This document shows, piece by piece, positions 7,951-17,133 of a DNA stretch of 64,000 nucleotides. The notes beneath the pieces were generated by a model. It was given only the letters and a program-made list of their open reading frames with translations, ran no database searches and was not told the DNA's origin. This stretch comes from Campylobacter sp. MIT 99-7217. GTDB taxonomy: Bacteria > Campylobacterota > Campylobacteria > Campylobacterales > Campylobacteraceae. Every line of letters starts with the position of its first letter. The first letter of the stretch is position 1. The position numbers and the translations under genes are program-made. The stretch lies in NCBI RefSeq assembly GCF_006864365.1, contig NZ_QHLJ01000002.1, forward strand, positions 180,494 through 244,493. The letters run 5' to 3'.

Positions 7951-8914
7951 TATAAATCCCTGTTTTATAAGCGTTTAAATTTAGCTTAAACCACTCTATC
8001 GTTCGCGTTAGCCCATCTTCAAGGCTTGTTTTGCTTTGCCAAGTGCTAACTTTTTTAAGCTTAGAACTATCGCACAAAAGCCTTAAAACCTCGCTATTTT
8101 TTGGACGCAATCTTTTGCTATCGCTTTTTATTTCAATGTCTGAGTTTAAAAGCTTTTTGATAAGATCCACCACTTCTTGCATACTATGTTCGGCTCCGCT
8201 TCCTATATTAAACACCTCGCCGTAGTTTTCAAGCTCCAAAAGAGCCAAAAAGCCCTCGCAAGTATCACGCACAAAATTTAAATCCCTAGTAGGACTTAAA
8301 TCCCCAAGTTTAAGGCTTTTTGCCCCACTTAAAATTTGCGTGATGATGGTAGGGATAATCGCTCTTGCACTTTGTCTTGGTCCATAGGTGTTAAACGGGC
8401 GTGCTATGATAAGAGGAAGCTCAAAGGCATTATAATAACTAAGAGCCATCATATCAGCTGCGATTTTGCTTGCTGAATAAGGACTTTGAGGCTGCAAGGG
8501 GTGCTTTTCATCGATAGGAACATATTGTGCTGTGCCATAAACTTCACTTGTTGAGGTATGAATGATCTTTTTTAGCTTGTGTCTTTTGGCTGCTTCAAGT
8601 ATGTTTAATGTGCCTTGAATATTTGTATCCACATAGCTTTGAGGTGCGATATAAGAATAAGGTATAGCAATCAACGCCCCCAAATGAAAAACAGCGTCCA
8701 TGCCCTCACAAAGCTTATCACAAAAAAAGCTATCCCTTAGATCGCCACTTAAAACCTCGATCTGGTCTAAATTTGAAATTTTTTCTAAATTTCCCCAAAA
8801 ATTAAAAGAATTATACTGACTCAAAGCCCTGACCTTAAAGCCTTTTTCAAGCAAAAGCTCACAAAGATGAGAACCTATAAAGCCGTCAGCTCCTGTTACT
8901 AAGATATTTTTCAT
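7943..8914 (-). CDS. legB: LegB: NAD-dependent sugar-nucleotide 4,6-dehydratase
   Basis: This is a 323-residue extended short-chain dehydrogenase. It has the NAD loop GADGFIGSHL at residues 7-16 and the catalytic YSASK (YxxxK) near residue 148 with TSEVYG before it. It catalyses the first committed step to legionaminic acid, forming the 4-keto-6-deoxy sugar from GDP-GlcNAc. The order maf-legB-legC matches C. jejuni Cj1318-Cj1320. About 70 bases separate it from the maf gene, with no feature I can identify. Confidence 0.9.
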   Translation of the reverse strand: MKNILVTGADGFIGSHLCELLLEKGFKVRALSQYNSFNFWGNLEKISNLDQIEVLSGDLRDSFFCDKLCEGMDAVFHLGALIAIPYSYIAPQSYVDTNIQGTLNILEAAKRHKLKKIIHTSTSEVYGTAQYVPIDEKHPLQPQSPYSASKIAADMMALSYYNAFELPLIIARPFNTYGPRQSARAIIPTIITQILSGAKSLKLGDLSPTRDLNFVRDTCEGFLALLELENYGEVFNIGSGAEHSMQEVVDLIKKLLNSDIEIKSDSKRLRPKNSEVLRLLCDSSKLKKVSTWQSKTSLEDGLTRTIEWFKLNLNAYKTGIYNV

Positions 8915-8984
8915 TATGCTACCTTTAAATTTTCATTTGCCTGAATATTTTCTTCATCACAAAATCGTTGTAATCTTTGTCTTC

Positions 8985-11000
8985 CTAAAAAAAGCCTCGT
9001 ATAGCATTTTTCTTATTTGCAAAATAAGAATCCCCCCCCCCCATGATTCTTTCTTGAATTTTTAAAAATCTTTCTTCAAAGCCTCTATTTTTAACTTCGG
9101 CGAAAATATCTTGGGAGCTTTCATAAAGGGCTTGTTTGTGTATCTTGATATGTCCTATGATCATATTTATAAGCTCAAGATGCTTACTTATCCACAATGT
9201 CTTCTTTTCTAAAGCTTCTTGCTTTGTTTTTGGGATAAAAACATAAATTTTAACTACATTAAATTCAAATTGATAAAGTATAGGAGTTAGTATTTCACTA
9301 TAAGCAGACATAGGTACTGAAGTGATTTCTTCTATCTTTTCTTTAAGTTTGTCTATATTTTTCAAAGCCTCTTCTAAGAGAAAATTCTGTTCGCTCTCAT
9401 CTTGCATATCAAGAGCATTTTTCATCAGTATGCTTAAAATTTCTTGTTTTTGGGTGAAAAAATCAATCAGCTCATCGCCTTCCTTAAACACTCTTATCAA
9501 GTCAGTAAAAACCTTAAATAAATACTCGTCTTTAAATTTTTGACTTGGCATGTTTATGGCAGGAAAAGGCTTGTGAAGATCCTTTGTTAAAAGTTCTTCG
9601 CAAGCTTGCTTGAAAGGTATTTCTATAGTGCCTTTTATCCTTACACCACCTTCTGTGCAGTTAAAGGTCATAACTCCTATACCTCTTGCTCTTGGTATGA
9701 TAAACTCAAAAAAACCTCTAAAAACTTCCCATGTTTGATTTGTTTCTACAAAACCATCTCCGCCATAAGCAAGAGCCTTTGAGCCATCTTTAAACTCCCC
9801 TTCTTCATCTAAATCATCTTCCCCATACAAATACTCCTTTGGGTGGGACTTACCCTCCTTGCTATAAGCTAGATCTTGTCCTATAAGAATAATATTTTTA
9901 GCACCTATATTACAAGCAAAATCATAAGCCATATGAGCAACGCTTTGTCCTGTTTGAACAAAATCATAAATTTTGTATTGAAAAGTGGTACTTGATTTCA
10001 AAGTGATCATATAAAATCGATTATTTTGTTCAAGGTATTTAAAGGTATTAGCATGAGCGACTGAAGCTACTATAAAAGTGATATCCTTATCAAAATCTTT
10101 AAAATCATTATTAAAAAGCTCTGAAGTATAGGCTATTCTTTCAAGCGTAAAGACATAATCAGGCTTAATACCCTTACTTGCAAGTATAGGATAAGCACTA
10201 TCAGCACAACAAATCAAAGCCTTATTTGCATAGGCTTTAAGTAGGGAAAGCTGTTTGATAAGAGAAGGTCCTGTTGAAACAATGATAGCATTTTGAGCTA
10301 GGGCATATCTTTTTGCAAATTCTCTTTTATTTGGGCGATTGATCATCTTTAAAACATTGCTTGCTGTGTGCCTTATACCCACTAAAGCATCTTGAGTATC
10401 ATTGCCTGATTGAAAACGGAAAGTTTTGATGACTTTGATTATACTTTCATTTAAACTTAAAATACTTTTGCTAAATTTCTCATAATAATCACTATGAAGC
10501 TCTAAGTGATAAACTCCACTAAAAGCCTTTATTGTTTTATCTAAAAAAATGGCGTAAAGATCAAATTCTAGAAGTTTTGTAGGATCAAAAATAAAAAGCT
10601 TTTTTTCTGCTAATTCCTTAGAAAAATCCACCAAATGAAACATCAAATATACAATTTCTAACTCATTTTCAAAAATGACGAGCATTTTTAAATGCTTTTG
10701 TTGTAGTAAAAACTTGTATAAAAGTCCATTTCCAAAACCATAATAAAAAAGTACAGGATAATATATATACTTTTCATTATAAACTCTTATGTGTTCATTA
10801 AGTGTGTTTTGAATATCTTTATATATTAAAGAATTATCCCTTAAGTCCTTTAAATTTATATCCAAAGCATCCTTACCAAGCTTTAATTCATAACACCTGA
10901 CTTTTTGAATTTTTTTAAGCTCTTCTTTGAGCAAAACAAGATGTTCTAAACTTTTTAAATTTTTATTAAAGATCTTTTTGTGTTCGGGGGTAAATTTCAT
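8985..11000 (-). CDS. maf1: Maf1-like flagellin nonulosonate transferase (DUF115)
   Basis: The 671-residue motility accessory factor has the DUF115 core, including STGPSLIKQ near residue 240 and CADSAYPILASKGIKPDYV after it, which resembles a sialyltransferase-like nucleotide-sugar site. Maf proteins move nonulosonic acids onto flagellin before export. The gene lies between legB and pseI exactly as maf1 (Cj1318) does. A G11 tract at residue 653 affects only the tail: G11 gives MGGGDSYFANKKNAIRGFF, G12 stops early after MGGGGFLFCK, and G13 gives a different, longer tail. The catalytic region is unaffected in all three. Confidence 0.85.
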   Translation of the reverse strand: MKFTPEHKKIFNKNLKSLEHLVLLKEELKKIQKVRCYELKLGKDALDINLKDLRDNSLIYKDIQNTLNEHIRVYNEKYIYYPVLFYYGFGNGLLYKFLLQQKHLKMLVIFENELEIVYLMFHLVDFSKELAEKKLFIFDPTKLLEFDLYAIFLDKTIKAFSGVYHLELHSDYYEKFSKSILSLNESIIKVIKTFRFQSGNDTQDALVGIRHTASNVLKMINRPNKREFAKRYALAQNAIIVSTGPSLIKQLSLLKAYANKALICCADSAYPILASKGIKPDYVFTLERIAYTSELFNNDFKDFDKDITFIVASVAHANTFKYLEQNNRFYMITLKSSTTFQYKIYDFVQTGQSVAHMAYDFACNIGAKNIILIGQDLAYSKEGKSHPKEYLYGEDDLDEEGEFKDGSKALAYGGDGFVETNQTWEVFRGFFEFIIPRARGIGVMTFNCTEGGVRIKGTIEIPFKQACEELLTKDLHKPFPAINMPSQKFKDEYLFKVFTDLIRVFKEGDELIDFFTQKQEILSILMKNALDMQDESEQNFLLEEALKNIDKLKEKIEEITSVPMSAYSEILTPILYQFEFNVVKIYVFIPKTKQEALEKKTLWISKHLELINMIIGHIKIHKQALYESSQDIFAEVKNRGFEERFLKIQERIMGGGDSYFANKKNAIRGFF
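9032..9042. repeat. Poly-C/G tract (11) near the 3' end of maf1
   Basis: Eleven Cs on the plus strand, about 50 bases before the maf1 stop. Each phase encodes a different C-terminal tail. Confidence 0.93.
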
Positions 11001-11017
11001 TATCTTTTCCTTAAATA

Positions 11018-12049
11018 TTACTCAAAATCACTTTCTTTTAAAGCTGTGCCAAATTCTATATCTTTTGTAGCCTTTTTACCTAAAATGATAGGGTAAAAAC
11101 TTGGGTGAAGCCCAAAACTTGGACGCACGGATCTGACATTTTCACTGCTAAAAAGCTCGCCTTTTTTAATGTCCTTACTCGCATACAAGCTTCTTGCAAA
11201 AGTGCGGTTTTTCAAAGCCTTTTCATCAAGGTTTAAATGCCCATCTCCTAAAGCACTCTCAGCCTCACGAACAGCCTTTACAAGAGCCTTAAACTCATCA
11301 AAATCAAGACTAAAAGCACTATCTTCGCTTTTAATACTTTTATCAAGCATAAAATGCTTTTCAATTACCCTTGCACCAAGTCCTACGGCTAAGATAGCCG
11401 CAAGATTGCCAAAGCTATGATCGCTTAAACCAACTTCTATGCCAAATTTAGCCTTTAAGCTCAAAATAGCCCTTAAATTCATATCTTCCAAGCTTGCCGG
11501 ATAGGCTGAAGTGCATTTTAAAAAGATCAAATTTTCATTTTGTTCTTCTTTGAAAATTTGCACCACTCTTTCAAGTTCAGCCTCACTTGCAATGCCTGTT
11601 GAAACTATACTCGGTTTTTTTTGTTTGGCGATTTGGCGGACAAAATGTTCATCATTTGCTTCAAAAGAAGCGATTTTATAAGCTGGAGGATCAAAACGGC
11701 TCAAAAAGTCTATATCGTCCTTACAAAAAGGACTAGAAAAGCAGATAATCCCCTCATTTTGTGCGGCTTCAAAGATCAAAGAATGCCATTCATAAGGCGT
11801 TTTAGCGCTCTCATAAAGTTCATAAAGCTTTCTTTTATCCCAAAGACCTCCCTTGATGATAAAATCATCTTTATCGCTGTTTAAAGTAAGGCTATCTGGG
11901 GTGTAGGTTTGAATTTTGATCGCATTTGCCCCTGCTTTTTTGGCTGCTTTTATGCTTTGCAAGGCAAGCTCTAAGCTTCCTGCATGATTTGCAGAAAGCT
12001 CGGCGATGATAAAAACTTCTTTGCTTGTATCAAAATTTGCAATTTTCAT
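11018..12049 (-). CDS. pseI: PseI: pseudaminic acid synthase
   Basis: This is a 343-residue NeuB-family protein, the usual PseI length. It has AELSANHAGS near residue 17, STGIAS, GLSDHSFGN, EKHFMLD and a C-terminal SAF domain with VRPSFGLHP. It condenses the 6-deoxy-altrose diacetamido sugar with phosphoenolpyruvate to form pseudaminic acid. It differs clearly from LegI in the same operon and is upstream of maf1, as Cj1317 is. In C. jejuni pseA, hisH, hisF and pseH lie between pseG and pseI. Here only 118 bases separate them. Confidence 0.92.
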   Translation of the reverse strand: MKIANFDTSKEVFIIAELSANHAGSLELALQSIKAAKKAGANAIKIQTYTPDSLTLNSDKDDFIIKGGLWDKRKLYELYESAKTPYEWHSLIFEAAQNEGIICFSSPFCKDDIDFLSRFDPPAYKIASFEANDEHFVRQIAKQKKPSIVSTGIASEAELERVVQIFKEEQNENLIFLKCTSAYPASLEDMNLRAILSLKAKFGIEVGLSDHSFGNLAAILAVGLGARVIEKHFMLDKSIKSEDSAFSLDFDEFKALVKAVREAESALGDGHLNLDEKALKNRTFARSLYASKDIKKGELFSSENVRSVRPSFGLHPSFYPIILGKKATKDIEFGTALKESDFE

Positions 12050-12167
12050 GATATTTTTACCTTAAATTTTTTAAAATTATATCCGTTTTTGGTTGGATTT
12101 TTTGATACTTGTTTGAAAATTTAGCCTTTAAAAGGCTTTATTTTCAAATTTCAAATCAATGTCAAAT

Positions 12168-12998
12168 CTAATCCTCATAAAATTCAACCTCTCTTCCTTG
12201 CATTTTAAGCCAATGGGCAAGTTTTTCTTGATTTTTAGCCACGCAAATAGCCTTAAATTTAGCCTTCAAAATCAAAGCTTCATTGACTAAAGAACTTGCC
12301 GTGATAATGAGTTTTTTACTTTCATTCATAAGTTTGGCGATATTTTTAATATCAACTCCAAGAGCTATATTTGAACGCTTATGGACAAATTCTTGCAAGG
12401 AAGAAAGATTTAAATTTGCTGAGCTTGTGGCAATAAAAATTTTTTCATCTTTAGGTAATTTATCAGCAATTTGCGCACTTAAATTTTTCACATCTGTTCC
12501 ACCTAAGCAAATAAAATGATCATAAATTTTTTCCCTCACAAGTCTTGCTTCTTCATAAAACTCATCGCCAACCAAGGCATAAGCAAAGCCACACCGAAGC
12601 TCACAATCCTTTGGAACCAAGTCCTTATAAAACTGAGCCTTTGCGTAGGCATTAACATTGAGTAAAATATCACAATAATGAGGCTTTATCTCATCATCAA
12701 AGCTTAAGATCTTAGCCTTAGTAACTTGCTTGATATACCTTTCATCTTCATAGCTTAGTGAATAACAATCATTGATAAAAAAATCAAATTTTTCCTCTAA
12801 AATAAGCTCTACCAAGCAAGTCATGCTTTCATTTTCCAAAACAAAGGTAGGATATGGGATCTCATCGATCAAAGAACCTTGCAAATCAAGACAAGCAAAA
12901 CTCACATCTTCATATTGCTTAGCAAGGATAAGATCTCTTTTGATATGTCCATAACCAATCTTGCTTGAACTATCACTTCGAATCAAAACTTTCATCAT
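12168..12998 (-). CDS. pseG: PseG: UDP-sugar hydrolase of the pseudaminic acid pathway
   Basis: The 276-residue protein starts [22 protein letters not shown], containing the GxGHxxR nucleotide-sugar loop and catalytic His of Pse[12 protein letters not shown] and ASSLVNEAL are further family motifs. PseG removes UDP from UDP-2,4-diacetamido-2,4,6-trideoxy-altrose. Tandem ATGs at 12998 and 12995 are possible starts. The first abuts the stop of the WbqC-like gene. The 118 bases after its stop contain no gene. Confidence 0.9.
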   Translation of the reverse strand: MMKVLIRSDSSSKIGYGHIKRDLILAKQYEDVSFACLDLQGSLIDEIPYPTFVLENESMTCLVELILEEKFDFFINDCYSLSYEDERYIKQVTKAKILSFDDEIKPHYCDILLNVNAYAKAQFYKDLVPKDCELRCGFAYALVGDEFYEEARLVREKIYDHFICLGGTDVKNLSAQIADKLPKDEKIFIATSSANLNLSSLQEFVHKRSNIALGVDIKNIAKLMNESKKLIITASSLVNEALILKAKFKAICVAKNQEKLAHWLKMQGREVEFYED

Positions 12999-13706
12999 TT
13001 ACTCTTCATAATGCACACAAGAAAAATGCTTAAATTCTTGCACAAAATTTGTAACATTGCATAAAAAATCAACCACTCCCAAATAAGAAAGAAAGCCCTT
13101 GCCTTGCTGATGATATATAGGGTGTTCAAAGCTAAAATAAAAAATTTGTATATTGGCATTTTTAAAAATTTCTCTTGCCTCATCTTTGGCTAAATAAGAC
13201 TTCGAACCCTCAGCAGAAAGATAAGAATCAGCCTTTAAAGCCTTGCAAATTTCAAGCAACAAATACTCTTTTTTTCCAAAAAGATTTAAATTTGAAGCCT
13301 TTAATAAAGGGGTTTTTATCTCTAAATCCTTACAAAAATTTTGTATCAAAAAAATATTTAGCTCACTTAAAATTTGAAAATGAAAAAGAGCATAAGAAAG
13401 TAAATCCTCATATCTTTTAAAATGAACACTTTTAGAATACGCATGATGAAAACTTAATAAAAGCTTATTTTTCCATTTTTCTTCTTCGCTTAGGTAAATT
13501 TCATTTAAGGGTGTTTGCTGGCTTGTTTTTTTCAAACTAAGGCTTAAAAAAAACTCTTCATCATTAAGTTTAATTTTATTTCTACTTTGCCAGCTTCTTC
13601 TTTCAAACTGCACGCAGTCCAAAAAAACAAAGCAATCCACGCTTTCAATCATCTTAAAATAGCCTATCCAAGGCAAAAAGGTGGGTTGCATGATAGCTAT
13701 TTTCAT
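12999..13706 (-). CDS. WbqC-like family protein
   Basis: The 235-residue protein opens MKIAIMQPTFLPWIGYFKMI, the hallmark of the WbqC-like family found in surface polysaccharide loci. The exact reaction is not established as far as I know; roles in modifying amino sugars have been suggested. It lies between a methyltransferase (4-base overlap) and pseG (adjacent), so it is co-transcribed with pseudaminic acid genes. I recall no equivalent at this position in C. jejuni. Confidence 0.8.
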   Translation of the reverse strand: MKIAIMQPTFLPWIGYFKMIESVDCFVFLDCVQFERRSWQSRNKIKLNDEEFFLSLSLKKTSQQTPLNEIYLSEEEKWKNKLLLSFHHAYSKSVHFKRYEDLLSYALFHFQILSELNIFLIQNFCKDLEIKTPLLKASNLNLFGKKEYLLLEICKALKADSYLSAEGSKSYLAKDEAREIFKNANIQIFYFSFEHPIYHQQGKGFLSYLGVVDFLCNVTNFVQEFKHFSCVHYEE

Positions 13707-14377
13707 TGAATCTTCCCATAAATAACTATATCACTATCTGTAACAAGGCGTTCATCTTCGCCCATGACATTAGTGCTTTCATATTGCAAAACCTTAAAAT
13801 CATAAAGTTTTAAATACTCCTTAAAATAACCAACTAACTCATGCTCTTGATATAAGGTGTTGATGCAGCCTTTTTCCCCTGTAGTGTTATCATGTTCGTT
13901 AAAAAAGCTATTGTGTGCGATTTTTTTACCAAGTCCGTAACGATAGTCCTTTATGCTTCTTGTTCTTGTAAAAAATAAGGCATCTTTTTTATATAAAGAA
14001 TTTGCTCTCAAATCCTTTAAAAGCTGTAAAAAGTCCTCTCTTTTAAGATAGTTAATCACATTTGGAAGTAAAAAAATATCAGCTTTTATGTCTTTATTTT
14101 GTTTGGCAAACTCAAGCATATTAGCGTGAAAAAACTCAAAATTCTTAGCACCTATAACTTCTTTAAAATTATAATTTGCATTTTCTATATCTTCTTTATT
14201 TAAATCAACGCCTATACACTCATAATCATAATTTGCAAACAAGCTTAGATTGTTGCCATTAGAGCAAGCAAATTCAAGCACTTTAAGTTTGCTTTGGTTA
14301 TGCAAGCCTTGTTTGAAAAAAAATTTTATGACAGCCAAATCAGGAAATTTAAGCCCTTTTAAGTCTTTCAAATACAC
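13703..14377 (-). CDS. SAM-dependent methyltransferase, paralogue 1 (PtmH-like)
   Basis: The 224-residue class I methyltransferase has the SAM motif as LEFACSNGNNL near residue 35 and a C-terminal SDIVIYGKIQ. It is a clear paralogue of the gene to its right, sharing the same length, LPNVINYL/IPNVINFL, RSIKDYRYGLGKK and the ending. It resembles the methyltransferases of the C. jejuni ptm cluster (Cj1325/PtmH), which methylate the acetamidino group of legionaminic acid. Substrate assignment is inference. It overlaps the WbqC-like gene by 4 bases. Confidence 0.75.
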   Translation of the reverse strand: MYLKDLKGLKFPDLAVIKFFFKQGLHNQSKLKVLEFACSNGNNLSLFANYDYECIGVDLNKEDIENANYNFKEVIGAKNFEFFHANMLEFAKQNKDIKADIFLLPNVINYLKREDFLQLLKDLRANSLYKKDALFFTRTRSIKDYRYGLGKKIAHNSFFNEHDNTTGEKGCINTLYQEHELVGYFKEYLKLYDFKVLQYESTNVMGEDERLVTDSDIVIYGKIQ

Positions 14378-14390
14378 CTTTTCTCCTTTT

Positions 14391-15065
14391 TTATCTTATC
14401 TTACCATAGACGATAATATCGCTATCTTTGATAAAAACTTTATCCTTGATATTGATATTTTCACTTGTTATAAGCTCAAAATCATATAAATTTAAATGCT
14501 CTTCTAAAAGCTCTACAAGCTCGTATTCTTGATAGGCTGTGCAGATACAACCTTTTTCTCCTGCGTATTCATCATCAAGCAAAAAAGAGCCATTGTCTAG
14601 TTTTTTACCAAGTCCGTAACGATAGTCCTTTATGCTTCTTGCTCTTATAAAAAAATGTGCAAAGTCATTCTCATACTCGTAAAGCTTATTTTTTCGTGAG
14701 TTTTGGAGCAAATTTATAAATTCTTCTTTGCTAAGAAAATTGATTACATTTGGGATAAGAAAAACACTAGCCTTAATGTCCTTTTTTACTTGTGCAAAGT
14801 GCTTGATATCATCTGTAAAAAACTCGCATTTTTGGTAATTTTCAAGCTCTTTGAAATTATAATTTGCATTTTCTACATTTTTTTCATCAAGTTCTACTCC
14901 CAAAACCTCAAAATCATAGCTTGCAAAAAGGGCTAGGTTGTTGCCATTATGCGAGCCAAACTCAAGGACTTTCTTTCTAGGAAGTTCATAAATTTTAGAT
15001 TTAAAAAACCACCTCACAAGCTCAATATCAGGGTATTTAAAACCTCTTATCTTGCTAATAAACAT
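14391..15065 (-). CDS. SAM-dependent methyltransferase, paralogue 2 (PtmH-like)
   Basis: The 224-residue partner of the preceding gene has the SAM loop LEFGSHNGNNL near residue 35 and the same later motifs (IPNVINFL, RSIKDYRYGLGKK). The two genes are only 13 bases apart and look like an old tandem duplication that has diverged. Both are intact, suggesting two substrates or positions. It follows pseF by 9 bases, so it belongs to the pse transcription unit rather than the leg genes. Confidence 0.75.
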   Translation of the reverse strand: MFISKIRGFKYPDIELVRWFFKSKIYELPRKKVLEFGSHNGNNLALFASYDFEVLGVELDEKNVENANYNFKELENYQKCEFFTDDIKHFAQVKKDIKASVFLIPNVINFLSKEEFINLLQNSRKNKLYEYENDFAHFFIRARSIKDYRYGLGKKLDNGSFLLDDEYAGEKGCICTAYQEYELVELLEEHLNLYDFELITSENINIKDKVFIKDSDIIVYGKIR

Positions 15066-15074
15066 ATTTTTCCT

Positions 15075-15770
15075 TTATGATTTTTGTTGATTGATCAAGA
15101 AAAGTTTTTTTGCAAATTCCAAATCCTCCAAGGTATCAATATCACAAACTAAATTTTTTTCCAACAAAAACACGCTTGAATGCGGTTTAAACATAAAATC
15201 CTCCTCAAGCCAAGCCTTGCTCGTACCAAAATAAAACACCCCAGCATCATGATAAGCTCTTATAAGATCTTGGCTTCTTGTGCTATATTTGCTCTCATCA
15301 AACATTTGCACGCCATTTTGTGCATTAAGATAAAAAGCCCTTTGTATAGGATAAGAAAACTCAGCTGCCGCAAATAAAAATTTACTCTTATTTTTAAGAA
15401 AAGAATCAAAAGCTTGCTTTAAAATTTCAGGACTTAAAAGTGGTGCGGTCGCGTATAAACAACAAATGTTATCATAACTTTTCCCCATCTTTGCTAAAAT
15501 TTTGATCGCATCTTTTATCACATCGTCGCTTGAAACATAATCATCACTTAGACTTTGATCACGCACAAATGGAACTTTTGCACCAAAATCTAAAGCCACT
15601 TTGATAATAGCCTCATCGTCGCTTGAAACGATAACATCGTCAAAAATGTTAGCATTTAAAGCATTTTCTATACTATAAGCAATCAAGGGCTTGCCACAAA
15701 AATCGATGATATTTTTATTTTTAATGCGTTTTGATCCACCTCGAGCTGGTATAATGCAAAGTGTTTTCAC
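15075..15770 (-). CDS. pseF: PseF: CMP-pseudaminic acid synthetase
   Basis: The 231-residue cytidylyltransferase opens with IIPARGGSKRIKNKNI (residues 6-21), the CTP-binding signature. It carries KYSTRSQDL and AYHDAGVFYFG as in PseF proteins, which favours pseudaminic over legionaminic acid (LegF/PtmB). It activates Pse as the CMP sugar for Maf transfer. The leg equivalent is not in the window and is probably further left beyond ptmF. Confidence 0.87.
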   Translation of the reverse strand: MKTLCIIPARGGSKRIKNKNIIDFCGKPLIAYSIENALNANIFDDVIVSSDDEAIIKVALDFGAKVPFVRDQSLSDDYVSSDDVIKDAIKILAKMGKSYDNICCLYATAPLLSPEILKQAFDSFLKNKSKFLFAAAEFSYPIQRAFYLNAQNGVQMFDESKYSTRSQDLIRAYHDAGVFYFGTSKAWLEEDFMFKPHSSVFLLEKNLVCDIDTLEDLEFAKKLFLINQQKS

Positions 15771-15823
15771 GCTCTAGCCTTATTTTTCATTCACTTTCCA
15801 AACTAAAAATTTATCCTTGAATG

Positions 15824-17071
15824 TTATCCATTTGTAATCTTTAAATTTAGTTTATCATATTTTTGAAAAAAAGTATAAATAAGCTCAGCACTTTTATAAG
15901 AAATGCTTTTTTCTTTATACTCTTTTTTTGGAGCTTTTTTGATTAAATCTAGCATTATTGGAAGCTCTTTTTTAAGCAAAAGTTTAAGGGGTATGCCAAG
16001 TCCGTGCTTTAAATTTTTAATAAATTTACCATCAACTTCGCTTTCATCTTTTATAAGTCTTAGATAAGCTTTAAAGCCAAGCTCTTTATAAAGCTCAAAA
16101 AGCCTTTGCTTATCCTGATAGCTTAGATACTCATCTTTGGCTGAATGATAGCCTATGATCTTGGTTTGATTAAATTTAGTCTGAGTTTTTAGATGATCTT
16201 CAACTAATAAGGTTCTTATATCAAGCCTAGCCTTTGAGAAGTAATTTTTTGAGTATTTGTTTGAGCTCCAAAAAGTCTTACTCGAACAATGGGTTTTGAT
16301 ATGATGAAAAAAATCAAAGCTAGCAAACTCAGCTTCTTTCATAAAATCAAGCTCCTTACCAAAGCCTACAAGCCTTTGCAAGATCTTAGCTCCACCTGAA
16401 TTTTCTATCACCCCATCAATGAGCCAAGGAGCAAGCTTAGCACTTAAAAGAGCTAGATAAGCGCCGTAAGATCCTCCTGTCATTATAACAGGCAATGCCC
16501 CCCCCCCTACACTAAAGGGAGCATTTTTTTGAAGATATAAGGCTGTGTTGATAAGATCACTTGCAGCCATAATGCCAAAATTTTGATATTCATTTCTAGC
16601 AGGTGCTAAGCTTACATGCAAATTTAAATAAAAGCTCATCTCAAGCTCGCCCTCTTTTTTAAGGTCTATGATTTTATTATTAATCAATTTAAAAGCACTA
16701 CTCATATCATCATAGCTGTTAAGCTCTTTTATATTAAAGGGGAGCTTTAAATTTAAAGCCTCAAGGCTTGCTTGCATAATGAGCTTATCTATATCATCAA
16801 GATAAAACTTAGACCCTGTTTGAGGGCGATTTCCTATACAATGATAATTTACGCTGACAAAGGCTACACAAAAATCCTTCAATAAGGACTTAATCACAAG
16901 CTCTAAAAAACTATCATCAGCATCAGCTCCTATTCCTTGGATCACAAAAACTAAAGCCTCTACAGGCTTTGTTTCATCATAATAAAGATAAAATTTAAGC
17001 TTTGAACTTCTTTTTATATCAAGCTCTACATCATCACAAGATTTGATCTCATAAGTTTTTTTCACTATCAT
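15824..17071 (-). CDS. DUF2920 alpha/beta hydrolase-like protein 1 (Cj0617/Cj1305 family), phase ON
   Basis: This 415-residue member of the Campylobacter 617 family is reported from flagellar glycosylation loci. A serine-hydrolase elbow TGGSYGAYLALL (about residue 201) suggests an alpha/beta hydrolase, with a candidate His in NLKHGLGIPLK near the C-terminus. A G10 tract immediately before the elbow (residue 189, VGGGAL) is in frame, so the gene is ON. Substrate unknown; an esterase or acyltransferase acting on the flagellar glycan is plausible. It is divergent from the next paralogue, with 62 bases between them. Confidence 0.85.
   Translation of the reverse strand: MIVKKTYEIKSCDDVELDIKRSSKLKFYLYYDETKPVEALVFVIQGIGADADDSFLELVIKSLLKDFCVAFVSVNYHCIGNRPQTGSKFYLDDIDKLIMQASLEALNLKLPFNIKELNSYDDMSSAFKLINNKIIDLKKEGELEMSFYLNLHVSLAPARNEYQNFGIMAASDLINTALYLQKNAPFSVGGGALPVIMTGGSYGAYLALLSAKLAPWLIDGVIENSGGAKILQRLVGFGKELDFMKEAEFASFDFFHHIKTHCSSKTFWSSNKYSKNYFSKARLDIRTLLVEDHLKTQTKFNQTKIIGYHSAKDEYLSYQDKQRLFELYKELGFKAYLRLIKDESEVDGKFIKNLKHGLGIPLKLLLKKELPIMLDLIKKAPKKEYKEKSISYKSAELIYTFFQKYDKLNLKITNG
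16498..16507. repeat. Poly-C/G tract (10) in DUF2920 gene 1
   Basis: Ten Cs on the plus strand, located just before the codons of the presumed nucleophile elbow. Any change not divisible by three would remove the active site. Confidence 0.95.
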
Positions 17072-17133
17072 TAAAGCTCCTTTAAGTTATTTTACTTAAA
17101 TTTCAGTATAATTTCACTTAAAAAGGTTAGAAT
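17072..17133. promoter_or_regulatory. Divergent promoter region between two DUF2920 genes
   Basis: A TATAAT at 17107-17112 sits about 21 bases before the rightward ATG. The overlapping AGTATA (17105-17110) reads TATACT leftward. T-rich upstream DNA fits Campylobacter sigma70 promoters, and AAAGG/AAAGGAG-like sites precede both starts. Transcription in both directions from one 62-bp gap is inferred. Confidence 0.5.

Noticed and set aside
13195..13215. TTCGAACCC, resembling an inverted tRNA T-arm
   Set aside because: It is within the WbqC-like coding sequence with no cloverleaf around it.
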